64,000 nucleotides of DNA, from positions 62,001 to 126,000 of the forward strand of contig NZ_JAAIKC010000006.1 in assembly GCF_010820665.1 (NCBI RefSeq), in the 5' to 3' direction. Positions 1-7,913 of this stretch are shown here, piece by piece. A program made the position numbers and the translations under genes. This DNA comes from Paenibacillus sp. SYP-B3998. GTDB taxonomy: Bacteria; Bacillota; Bacilli; Paenibacillales; NBRC-103111. The notes under the pieces were generated by a model. The model had not been told where the DNA came from, did not search any database, and saw nothing but the letters and a program-made list of their open reading frames with translations. Within the stretch, counting starts at the first letter, position 1. Every line of letters begins with the position of its first letter.

Positions 1-580
1 TTAACCAAAACTCATCGATAAGACGACTCGTTTCTTCTTTTGTTCCACGATTATCAATGACAAAATCAGCGCGTTCCCGCTTTTCTTCGATAGACATCTG
101 CGATTGCAGCCTTTCTAGTGCAGCATGTTCAGAGAGACCGTCTCGTAATAGCAACCGTTGGAATTGAACCTCGCGAGGAACATACACAACCATCACCTCA
201 TGAAACATGAAGCTTAGATCAGACTCGTACAACAAAGGCACATCAACGACAACCAGCTTATCTGGGTGCTCACGTTCAGCCGTTTCCATCTGTTCACGCA
301 TTAACGCGCGTATCGGTGGATGAAGCATTCCCTCCAACTGCTTGCGCGAAGCGGGGTCCGCAAAGATAATTTCTCCAAGCTTCTTACGGTTAAGTGACCC
401 GTTGCTATGCAGAACATCTTGTCCAAAATGAGACGCAACCCTGTCCAGAACAGGGCTGCCGGGCTCTACTACGTCGCGGGCAAGTTTATCCGCATCCACC
501 AATATAGCGCCGCGGTTAACCAGCATGGCACTAACTGTGCTTTTGCCGCAAGCGATTCCTCCTGTTAACCCGATATTCAT
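1..580 (-). CDS. coaE: Dephospho-CoA kinase, 3' end cut by window edge
   Basis: Catalyses the last step of coenzyme A synthesis, ATP-dependent phosphorylation of dephospho-CoA at the 3'-hydroxyl, in the cytoplasm. The protein begins MNIGLTGGIACGKST, with the P-loop at residues 7-15, followed by an adenylate-kinase-like body with DADKLARDVVEPG and a lid region. The ATG at 580 is preceded by AAGGAG. The frame is still open at the left edge after 193 codons (family length is about 200), so only a few C-terminal residues are missing; the TTA at bases 1-3 is not in frame and is not the stop. It is the last visible gene of the polA-mutM-ytaF-coaE run, the same order as in Bacillus subtilis. Confidence 0.95.
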   Translation of the reverse strand, partial: MNIGLTGGIACGKSTVSAMLVNRGAILVDADKLARDVVEPGSPVLDRVASHFGQDVLHSNGSLNRKKLGEIIFADPASRKQLEGMLHPPIRALMREQMETAEREHPDKLVVVDVPLLYESDLSFMFHEVMVVYVPREVQFQRLLLRDGLSEHAALERLQSQMSIEEKRERADFVIDNRGTKEETSRLIDEFWL

Positions 581-680
581 GGATAAGCGCTCCTTCGAGT
601 TTTGCTCAAACAGAACTATCCTCGCAAGCATAGTCTGCTTTTTCTGACTGAATTTATTTACCGTAAAGCTTCCTTCGAGC

Positions 681-1403
681 TTACAACATTTTCATAATTC
701 CCATTACAATTAGCACACATCCTGGAAGCACAGATAGTTTCTTCATCCAGCTCATCTCGGCATAACGAAAGCCAATGCGAAGCCCGATGGCAATAAAGAT
801 GCCGCTAGATAAGGCAATGACCGAAGCGGTTAGGAAAGGAACAAAGCCAATTAATGCTGCGCCAATTCCAGCTCCAAAGGCATCAAGCGACAAAGCCAAT
901 CCAAGGAGCGTTGCTTCCGATGCAGAAATATTACCAGATCGATCCACGTCTGCAATCGAAGGTGTCCGCAAAATTTGAATAACCAAGCCAAACCGCTTCA
1001 ATTCAATATTCAGAATTTCCTTCGTCCGTTGAAGGGTATCTAACGTTTGCCCGACAGGTTCCCCTGTCGATCTGACATGGACGCTATCACCCTGCAAACT
1101 TAGAGATTCCGCAGGCTCATGAGCTTCCTGAACCTTATGCTGCCTCATCTGCATTAAAGCCCATATGCCGATACCAATCAGGATCAATGCTCCAATCCGC
1201 TGCGCAACCAAAGGACTCATGAAAGACGACATGAGAACGCCGATTTGCATGGAGCTGAATATAATAATTCCCGACCAAAGCGATATAATGCCAATGGATA
1301 GGAGCGGAATTCGGATTTTGCGTAAGCCATACATCACACCAACGCCAAAACCGTCCAAAGAAACTGCAAAAGCTAGAATAAGTAATGAAATCACAGGAAG
1401 CAT
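681..1403 (-). CDS. ytaF: Sporulation membrane protein YtaF (MntP-like)
   Basis: Polytopic membrane protein of about 240 residues, related to the MntP/DUF204 manganese-efflux superfamily. Each half opens with a hydrophobic segment carrying a conserved Asp (AFAVSLDGFG near residue 12 and LALSLDAFGAG in the second half), the internal-repeat signature of the family. A charged cytoplasmic loop of about 60 residues separates the halves. I chose the ATG at 1403 because AGGAGG lies directly upstream; a longer frame exists but adds a non-membrane extension without a binding site. Its place between mutM and coaE matches Bacillus ytaF, named for its sporulation association. The transported substrate, if any, cannot be told from sequence. 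Confidence 0.88.
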   Translation of the reverse strand: MLPVISLLILAFAVSLDGFGVGVMYGLRKIRIPLLSIGIISLWSGIIIFSSMQIGVLMSSFMSPLVAQRIGALILIGIGIWALMQMRQHKVQEAHEPAESLSLQGDSVHVRSTGEPVGQTLDTLQRTKEILNIELKRFGLVIQILRTPSIADVDRSGNISASEATLLGLALSLDAFGAGIGAALIGFVPFLTASVIALSSGIFIAIGLRIGFRYAEMSWMKKLSVLPGCVLIVMGIMKML

Positions 1404-1503
1404 AAAACCCCTCCTAAGAGTTTTCCCTAAGCTAATTTGCTGCGCAAGCAATTTGCCTAGGTTGAGTACTCCTTATCATATGGAGAGGGTAGGCATCACG
1501 TGC

Positions 1504-2364
1504 CTATTTATCCGATTTCTTTCGCACTAGCTTCCTTTCTAAGGGTTGGCACGTAGGGCAAATATGTGTCCCTCTGCCGCCAACCACCGTTTTGTAAATT
1601 TCACTGCCACATTTTTTGCAGGCTTCCGATTGACGTCCGTAGATGTTAAATTGATGTTGAAATAGACCGATTTCACCTTGTCCATTCACATAAGATTTAA
1701 TCGACGAACCCCCTACCTCAACGGAATCGCTTAACGTTCGAACGATTGCCTCATGCAGCCGCTCAAGCTCCTTGCGAGTCAATGAAGAGGCTGCTCGCTC
1801 TGGATGGATACCAGCTAGAAAGAGCGACTCGTCTACATAAATATTCCCGATACCCACGATATATTCTTGATTCAGCAAGAGCGGTTTAATCTTCGTGGGA
1901 CGCTTGGCAATCCGCTCTCGAAAAACCTCAAAGGTAAACGATTCATCAAGCGGCTCCAAGCCTAGCTTCAGCAGGGGAGGCTGCGTCAATTCCTCTCCTT
2001 TGGGGAACAGATGCATCGTCCCAAACTGTCTGACATCCTTGTAGCGAAGCTCGCTATCGTCAGTAAAACGGAACAGCACATGCGTGTGCAGCTCAAGCGG
2101 CGCCTCGCCCTCGTACAGTCCGTATCGTCCTTCCATGCGAAGATGCGAGACCATCACATAATCATCAAGAACAAACAACAGAAATTTCCCCCTGCGCTCA
2201 ATGGTCTCAATTGTCTGACCCTGCAGCAGCACCTCGAACATTTGAATATCATCCGGCTTCTGAATAATGCGCGGCAGTCTGACTTTCACATGAGCAATCG
2301 TTTTACCAGAAACGAGCTTATTCAAGGTGCGTCTGACAGTTTCAACTTCAGGTAATTCTGGCAC
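1504..2364 (-). CDS. mutM: Formamidopyrimidine-DNA glycosylase
   Basis: Base-excision repair enzyme that removes oxidised purines such as 8-oxoguanine and cleaves the abasic site by beta/delta elimination. The mature N-terminus PELPEVETV supplies the catalytic Pro and Glu. The catalytic lysine is in RRGKFLLFVL, a helix-two-turn-helix precedes the C-terminus, and a C4 zinc finger (CKKCG ... CPTCQ) carries the GGRGTH loop. I set the start at the GTG at 2364, preceded by AAGAGGTG, because the nucleophile must be the residue after the initiator Met. An in-frame ATG nine bases upstream would bury that proline. It sits 42 bp downstream of polA in the same operon; 286 residues is normal for the family. 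Confidence 0.95.
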   Translation of the reverse strand: MPELPEVETVRRTLNKLVSGKTIAHVKVRLPRIIQKPDDIQMFEVLLQGQTIETIERRGKFLLFVLDDYVMVSHLRMEGRYGLYEGEAPLELHTHVLFRFTDDSELRYKDVRQFGTMHLFPKGEELTQPPLLKLGLEPLDESFTFEVFRERIAKRPTKIKPLLLNQEYIVGIGNIYVDESLFLAGIHPERAASSLTRKELERLHEAIVRTLSDSVEVGGSSIKSYVNGQGEIGLFQHQFNIYGRQSEACKKCGSEIYKTVVGGRGTHICPTCQPLERKLVRKKSDK

Positions 2365-2406
2365 AGCTTTCACCTCTTACTTGGTTAATTTGGAGGCAAC
2401 CTCACT

Positions 2407-5064
2407 TTATTTGGCGTCATACCAAGTTAGTCCGTAATCCACATCTGCTCGTAGGGGCACGTCCAACTTAAGGGCGGCAGCCATCACCTCAGGCACGATA
2501 CGCTTCATCGTCTCAAGCTCATCTTCCGGTACTTCGAAGACAAGCTCATCATGTACTTGAAGCAGCATGCGGCTTCTCAGCCCATCTTGTTTCAATCTCT
2601 CTGCCATCTGCACCATCGCAAGCTTAATAATATCCGCTGCGGTGCCTTGAATCGGTGTATTCATAGCCGTACGCTCAGCGAACGAGCGAAGATTAAAATT
2701 GGAAGCTGTAATCTCAGGTAGATAACGCCGACGCTGAAGCAGCGTTGTGACATATCCATCTTTCCGAGCATCCTTTACAATATCATCCATATACTTGCGC
2801 ACCCCTTGAAACACAGCAAAATATTGCTCGATAAAGGTAGCTGCTTCCTTACGGGTTATATCTAAGTTCTGAGATAATCCATAGTCGCTGATGCCGTAAA
2901 CGATACCGAAGTTTACGGCCTTGGCCTGACGGCGCATATTCGAGTCAACAGCGTCCTCCGCTACGCCGAAGACGTCCATTGCCGTCTTCGTATGGATATC
3001 CATGTTCTGAAGGAAAGCTTCCTTCAGGTTGGAGTCCTGCGAGATGTGCGCCAACACGCGAAGCTCAATCTGTGAGTAATCCGCTGCAAGTATGTACCAA
3101 CCGGGCTCGGATGGGACGAACACCTTGCGGATTTTACGCCCTTCCTCCAGACGAATAGGGATGTTCTGGAGATTCGGGAACTGGCTGCTGAGACGACCCG
3201 TCGCAGCAATCGTCTGACGGTAATAGGTATGCACCTTACCCGTCTCTGCCCGCACCTCTTTAAGCAGCCCCTCTACATAAGTCGATTGCAGCTTCGCTAG
3301 CTGTCGGTAATTCAAGATCTCCCCTACAACTTCATTGTAGGGGGCTAGTCTCTCCAGTACCTCAGCGTCCGTAGAGTAGCCGGTCTTCGTCTTCTTCGAA
3401 GCGGGGAGTCCCAGCTTCTCGAACAGGATCTCACCCAACTGCTTAGGTGAATTGATATTGAACTCCGTTCCAGCGAGTTTGTAAATGCGCGTCATAATCG
3501 TATCCAGCTTACTCGCAAGCTCCTCGCCGAGCGCCTTAAGATCCGCGGCGTCAACTTTGATGCCGCGCATTTCAATTTCTGCGAGCACGCCGGCAAGCGG
3601 CAGCTCTAGCTCATAGAAGAGGCGATTCATCTCGCCCTTCTCAAGGTCTTCACGCAGCACCGGCACGGCGCGCGCAGTCGTGTACACCTTGCGGCATAAA
3701 TGGTCGCTAAGAGCAGGCAGCTCCGGCAAGCGAAACTTCGCTCCCTTGCCAAAAATCTCTTCATCGGCCTTCATACTTGGAAGGCCATACTTACTTGCGA
3801 GGCCGCTAAGCGTAAGATTCGATTCTGTGGGATCAAGTAAATAAGCGGCCAGCAGCACATCGAAGTCCACCCCTCTGAGCTGGACACCCTGCCAAGCCAG
3901 CGCCAACTCGGCGCGGTGCTGGTCGAGCAATTGCTTTTTCTTCGAAGCGTCGCTTAACCAGTCACGAACCGGCGCACCCGCTTCGCTCATTAGCAGCTCA
4001 AAGGATAAATAGAAACACTTTTCGCTTTCTTCGATATAAAAGGAGATGCCCGCGATTTCCGAATGATGCGGGTTCTCGCCTACGACCTCAACATGGATGG
4101 GCGCGCTGTCACCCAGAGAAATTAGCAACTCATTCACATGCTCAGCTGTCACAACCTCGATATCAAGGCTTACTAAAATGCGCTCATCTTCAGTCTCTAC
4201 GCCGCTCGTGAAGTCCATCTTTTCCAACAAGCTTTTAAACTCCAACTTGCGGAACATACCGGAGAGCGCTTGTCCATCATATCCTGCATAACGAAACGAA
4301 GACCACCCTGTTTCCATAGGCACTTCACGGAATATCGTGGCAAGCTCCTTACTCATAATCGCATCCTGAGCATGCTCTTCTACTTTTTCTTTCATCTTTC
4401 CTTTTAAACTTCCTGCATTGGCAAGCACTTCTTCGACTGTACCGAACTCATGTAGCATCTTAAGTGCGGTTTTCTCTCCTACACCCGGAATACCTGGGAT
4501 GTTATCTGAGGTATCACCCATAAGACCTTTTAAATCGATAATTTGCTTAGGTGTAAGACCATATTTCTCCTTGATGGCTTCAGGATTGTAGAGTTCCACC
4601 TCGCTAATCCCCTTGCGAGTAATGGCAACGGTGACATGCTCAGAAGCAAGCTGCAGCATATCTTTGTCTCCTGAGACGAGCAGAACCTTTTCTCCCAGCT
4701 CATCGGCTGTTTTGGTCAACGTTCCGATAATATCGTCAGCCTCATAGCCCGTCAGTTCAAATTGCGGGATTTGGAACGCTTGCAGCAGTTCTTTAATCAA
4801 CGGAAATTGCTCCGAAAGCTCAGGAGGCGTCTTCGCTCTTCCGCCTTTATACTCCGTATATTCCTTATGTCGGAACGTAATTTTCCCAGCATCAAAGGCA
4901 ACTAGAAAATGAGTCGGTTTCTCTTCCTCAATAAGTTTAAGCAGCATGGTCGTAAAACCATACACCGCGTTTGTGTGCAGCCCATTTGAATTACTTAGCA
5001 GCGGAAGCGCATAAAATGCCCGATTCGCAATTGAGTTTCCATCAATAATAATTAACTTATCCAT
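2407..5064 (-). CDS. polA: DNA polymerase I
   Basis: Family A polymerase of 885 residues used in Okazaki-fragment maturation and gap repair. Domains in order are the 5' nuclease (about 1-290, opening IDGNSIANRAFYALP), a 3'-5' exonuclease-like domain (about 300-470) and the polymerase domain. The polymerase has motif A DYSQIELR (about residue 661), motif B RRQAKAVNFGIVYG (about 707) and motif C HDELVF (about 836). The exonuclease-like domain reads HVEVVGEN where E. coli Pol I has its metal-binding D-x-E, so proofreading is probably lost, as in Bacillus stearothermophilus Pol I. It heads the polA-mutM-ytaF-coaE operon and diverges from the HAD gene at 5198. Confidence 0.97.
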   Translation of the reverse strand: MDKLIIIDGNSIANRAFYALPLLSNSNGLHTNAVYGFTTMLLKLIEEEKPTHFLVAFDAGKITFRHKEYTEYKGGRAKTPPELSEQFPLIKELLQAFQIPQFELTGYEADDIIGTLTKTADELGEKVLLVSGDKDMLQLASEHVTVAITRKGISEVELYNPEAIKEKYGLTPKQIIDLKGLMGDTSDNIPGIPGVGEKTALKMLHEFGTVEEVLANAGSLKGKMKEKVEEHAQDAIMSKELATIFREVPMETGWSSFRYAGYDGQALSGMFRKLEFKSLLEKMDFTSGVETEDERILVSLDIEVVTAEHVNELLISLGDSAPIHVEVVGENPHHSEIAGISFYIEESEKCFYLSFELLMSEAGAPVRDWLSDASKKKQLLDQHRAELALAWQGVQLRGVDFDVLLAAYLLDPTESNLTLSGLASKYGLPSMKADEEIFGKGAKFRLPELPALSDHLCRKVYTTARAVPVLREDLEKGEMNRLFYELELPLAGVLAEIEMRGIKVDAADLKALGEELASKLDTIMTRIYKLAGTEFNINSPKQLGEILFEKLGLPASKKTKTGYSTDAEVLERLAPYNEVVGEILNYRQLAKLQSTYVEGLLKEVRAETGKVHTYYRQTIAATGRLSSQFPNLQNIPIRLEEGRKIRKVFVPSEPGWYILAADYSQIELRVLAHISQDSNLKEAFLQNMDIHTKTAMDVFGVAEDAVDSNMRRQAKAVNFGIVYGISDYGLSQNLDITRKEAATFIEQYFAVFQGVRKYMDDIVKDARKDGYVTTLLQRRRYLPEITASNFNLRSFAERTAMNTPIQGTAADIIKLAMVQMAERLKQDGLRSRMLLQVHDELVFEVPEDELETMKRIVPEVMAAALKLDVPLRADVDYGLTWYDAK

Positions 5065-5197
5065 AAGTGCCCACCCCGATTTTTGACATACTCACTTCAT
5101 CATAGCATACGAAATAAAAATAAAAAAACGGATGCGCACATAAACATATAATGAAGCAAGTAAAGGCCAAAGCGGACTTCAGAAGGAGGTTCTCATC

Positions 5198-5947
5198 GTG
5201 AGCCCTTTTTTTTCTCCAACTCGCAAAAAGATTATTTTTTTTGATATGAATAACACCATTTTAGACCGTAGGCAGTGCTTTGATTCAGCTTTTGTAGAAG
5301 TCATGGGCGACTTCACCGCAAGGTGGGAGCCAGAGAAACAAGCCTGGTCATCCCATGATGCCCTTCAAAGCTATAAGTTGGAGTGGAGTCGTCACCGGAA
5401 GACACCCCTGCGGAGTCCAATCTCCCCTGATGAGCTGCGACATGTTTGCTTGCAAAAGGCGCTGCAGCCTTTCCCGATTCAAGTAAGCCCCGCCTTTACA
5501 CGATCATTTTTTGAGCAAGTGGAAGAACAGGAAGACAACTTCGTTGCGCTCTTCCCAGGAGTTGAAGATACACTAGAGGCACTATCTCATAACTATAAAC
5601 TTGCAATTATAAGTAATGGGAACAGAAAACGACTGCAAAACAATTTGCAGAAGCTGAAGCTTACTACGTGGATTAAGCAGGATCGATTGTTTAGTTCGGA
5701 GAAGGATGGGCCGCGCAAGCCGCATCCAGCCATCTTTGAAGCCGCTATGAAGACTATCGGCATGACGCCCGGACAAAGCGTCATGGTGGGGAATTCGTGG
5801 CGCAACGACATCGTTGGAGCTACCTCCTGCGGGATGGATGCCATTTGGATTCATCCCGGAAATATGAAGAAAATAGCCGAACGCCGCATCGGCAAGCAAA
5901 AAGTAATCATCATTCGTTCTTTTAAACAGCTTCAGTACACGTTTTGA
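5198..5947 (+). CDS. HAD-superfamily hydrolase with Asn in motif I
   Basis: Cytoplasmic HAD-fold protein of 249 residues with a C1-type helical cap. Motif I reads FFDMNNTILD, so the nucleophile Asp is present but the usual second Asp (general acid/base) is Asn. Motif II is ISNGN, motif III the Lys of KPHPAIF, and motif IV GNSWRND with the distal Asp kept. Overall it looks like the YjjG/haloacid-dehalogenase-like subfamily. The start is a GTG with AGAAGGAGGT eight bases upstream. It is transcribed alone, divergent from polA and convergent with the EAL/GGDEF gene. The substrate is unknown; the Asn leaves it open whether it acts as a normal phosphatase. Confidence 0.8.
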   Translation: MSPFFSPTRKKIIFFDMNNTILDRRQCFDSAFVEVMGDFTARWEPEKQAWSSHDALQSYKLEWSRHRKTPLRSPISPDELRHVCLQKALQPFPIQVSPAFTRSFFEQVEEQEDNFVALFPGVEDTLEALSHNYKLAIISNGNRKRLQNNLQKLKLTTWIKQDRLFSSEKDGPRKPHPAIFEAAMKTIGMTPGQSVMVGNSWRNDIVGATSCGMDAIWIHPGNMKKIAERRIGKQKVIIIRSFKQLQYTF

Positions 5948-5974
5948 ATTCGCTTCCTCTTACGCGTAAGACCT

Positions 5975-7717
5975 TTATCCAATGTTTTGAAAGTAATAAA
6001 TACTTCCATGATGTGCCTTGGCCTTCTTTTTCAAGAGGGCCGCTGTCTGGGATATTTTCTCGAGTGAGAGGGGGGACTCACAGGTGCAAACGACAAGCGA
6101 TAGAGATAATGTGACACCCTCACTCTGCACTTTCTTGCCGCTGCGGTCCCACACATATTCCCACTCCTCCCCTTCATAGAACATTTCAATCCCCTGTTCA
6201 AATCGGCGAATCATCTCCTTACATAGTTGTTCAGGTAAGCTCGATAGGGAAATTGCGATAAAATCGTCCCCCCCTACATGTCCAACAAAATCATGTGGTG
6301 TCCCGCATACAGCAATAGCTTGCTGCATAATATCTGCTGTGTACTGAATCAGTTGATCCCCTCTTTGAAAGCCGAAGCGATCATTGAACCATTTAAAATA
6401 ATCCAGATCGGCATAAACCACATGAAATCGTCTCTCTTCCATGATCCGCTTGTTAATTTCTCGATTGATTTGCAAATTTCCCGGCAATCCCGTAAGTGGA
6501 TTCGCAACTCGTGCAGATTCCATCCTTACATTCGTTATGCTTTCCAACATCGTTCTAATAGAAGCTGTCCCTGCCATTTTACCATTACTTGTTATGATAA
6601 CTAGATCATATAAATGGTTGATCGAACGGGAAGTCGCCATCTGTGACACCTGCTCCACAGCCATGAATTCATCCACAATAAGCGGATTTTCATCCATAAT
6701 CCCATCAATCGTTCGATTCCAGAACAAAGAAAATGCGTATTGACCAGCTAATTGCTGGAACAAGCGGTCCCGCATCATAAGACCTACAGGTACATCCTCA
6801 CTAACAATCACGACACCGACAGCTTCCTGATTCTTCTTTAGATGATCAGCCACTTCTGAGATGAGCGCTTTCTTATCGAACACCATTACCGGTGTTGCTA
6901 AATCACCAATCGTCCATGTCATGACACTACCCTGAACTTTACGATGCTGCCAGATCAGCATGCGGTGACTCTCTTGCACTTCAGCAGGCTCCTCTGAAGG
7001 TCTTCCAAGCAAATAGCCTTGTGCATAGTGAATGCCAAGGCGAGTTAATTTCATCAATTCATCCGGCTGCTCAATGCCCTCTGCAATTAGCGAAATGTTC
7101 ATTTTATGAGCAAAAGTGACGAAGGTTTCCAAGATATACTCTTTCACCTTATTCGTATGTATATGCTCGATTAATGAGCGATCTATTTTAATAAAATCGG
7201 GCTGCAGCTCAGCTATAGCTTGAAGCGATGAGTACCCAGCTCCTGCGTCATCAATAGCAATCCGGTACCCTTGTTTCCGGTAATGCTCTAATATTCTTTT
7301 GGCCAAAGAGAAATCTTCGATTGAGCTTCTTTCCGTGATCTCAAAGACCACATTGCTCGGACGTAACCCATATTGATGGAGAACCTCAAGCGTTTTCCCA
7401 GGTACGAACTGAGGGTCATACAATACTTGAGATGAAATATTAATAAACAGCAACTGCTGGGAATGCTCAAGAATAGAACCTTGGATCGCTTTCTCACGGG
7501 CCAGCTTTTCCAATATATATAACGCTCCCTGTTGTTCAGCGAATTGGAACAACGCTAACGGGGAGTGAAAAGTGCTTTCTTTGGGCCCACGCGTCAACGC
7601 CTCGTAACCGAATACATTCCCATCCTGCAGAGAAATAATAGGTTGATAGACAGAATAAATGGACTGCTGCTTAATAATCTCGTGAAACTGTGTTAATAAA
7701 TCTGACTGAACGTTCAT
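5975..7717 (-). CDS. EAL-CBS-GGDEF cyclic-di-GMP signalling protein
   Basis: Soluble protein of about 580 residues combining both arms of cyclic-di-GMP turnover. The N-terminal phosphodiesterase domain keeps EALTRG, NISSQ, the Glu of FEITERSS, IDDAGAGYSS, the Lys of KIDRSL, AEGIEQ and YAQGYLLGRP, so it looks catalytically competent. The middle holds a CBS pair (starting near GDLATPVMVFD), a likely nucleotide-sensing module. The C-terminal GGDEF domain has ADLDYFKWFND and the active-site loop GGDDF; I see no RxxD inhibitory site. I chose the ATG at 7717 (GGGATG just upstream) over a GTG 33 bases earlier with no binding site. A PhoP-type repeat lies upstream at 7778-7805. It faces a receiver-PAS-kinase gene. 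Confidence 0.88.
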   Translation of the reverse strand: MNVQSDLLTQFHEIIKQQSIYSVYQPIISLQDGNVFGYEALTRGPKESTFHSPLALFQFAEQQGALYILEKLAREKAIQGSILEHSQQLLFINISSQVLYDPQFVPGKTLEVLHQYGLRPSNVVFEITERSSIEDFSLAKRILEHYRKQGYRIAIDDAGAGYSSLQAIAELQPDFIKIDRSLIEHIHTNKVKEYILETFVTFAHKMNISLIAEGIEQPDELMKLTRLGIHYAQGYLLGRPSEEPAEVQESHRMLIWQHRKVQGSVMTWTIGDLATPVMVFDKKALISEVADHLKKNQEAVGVVIVSEDVPVGLMMRDRLFQQLAGQYAFSLFWNRTIDGIMDENPLIVDEFMAVEQVSQMATSRSINHLYDLVIITSNGKMAGTASIRTMLESITNVRMESARVANPLTGLPGNLQINREINKRIMEERRFHVVYADLDYFKWFNDRFGFQRGDQLIQYTADIMQQAIAVCGTPHDFVGHVGGDDFIAISLSSLPEQLCKEMIRRFEQGIEMFYEGEEWEYVWDRSGKKVQSEGVTLSLSLVVCTCESPLSLEKISQTAALLKKKAKAHHGSIYYFQNIG

Positions 7718-7777
7718 GCGATCATCCCTAACTGTCTCTACTTGTAACACTAGTTTAACAAACTAAATAACAGCCTT

Positions 7778-7805
7778 TATTAACCATATGTAAAATGAAT
7801 GTAAA
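7778..7805 (-). promoter_or_regulatory. Candidate PhoP box upstream of the EAL-CBS-GGDEF gene
   Basis: On the minus strand two exact TTTACA hexamers are spaced 11 bp apart (7800-7805 and 7789-7794), followed after another 11 bp by TTAATA (7778-7783). This is the spacing and direction of PhoP direct repeats in Bacillus and matches the better arrays in the pst locus. Three of the usual four repeats are recognisable. Confidence 0.45.
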
Positions 7806-7913
7806 GAGTTCAAATAAAAAAGAGGGAAATCGCTGTCTCTCCCGAAAAAGAAAGCAATGGATTGTTTGGCGCTTTCGTAACCGTGTACAAGCACAGAAAG
7901 GAAATGAAATGAA

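Noticed and set aside
1-3. TTA at the left edge as the coaE stop codon
   Set aside because: It is one base out of frame with the coaE codons; the frame stays open at the edge.
588-680. Repeated CTTCCTTCGAG near the coaE ribosome binding site
   Set aside because: Two short copies, one being the reverse complement of the binding-site region; probably coincidence.
5959-5972. TCTTACGCGTAAGA palindrome between the HAD and EAL/GGDEF genes
   Set aside because: Perfect but with no loop or T-run, at the 3' ends of convergent genes; not convincing as operator or terminator.
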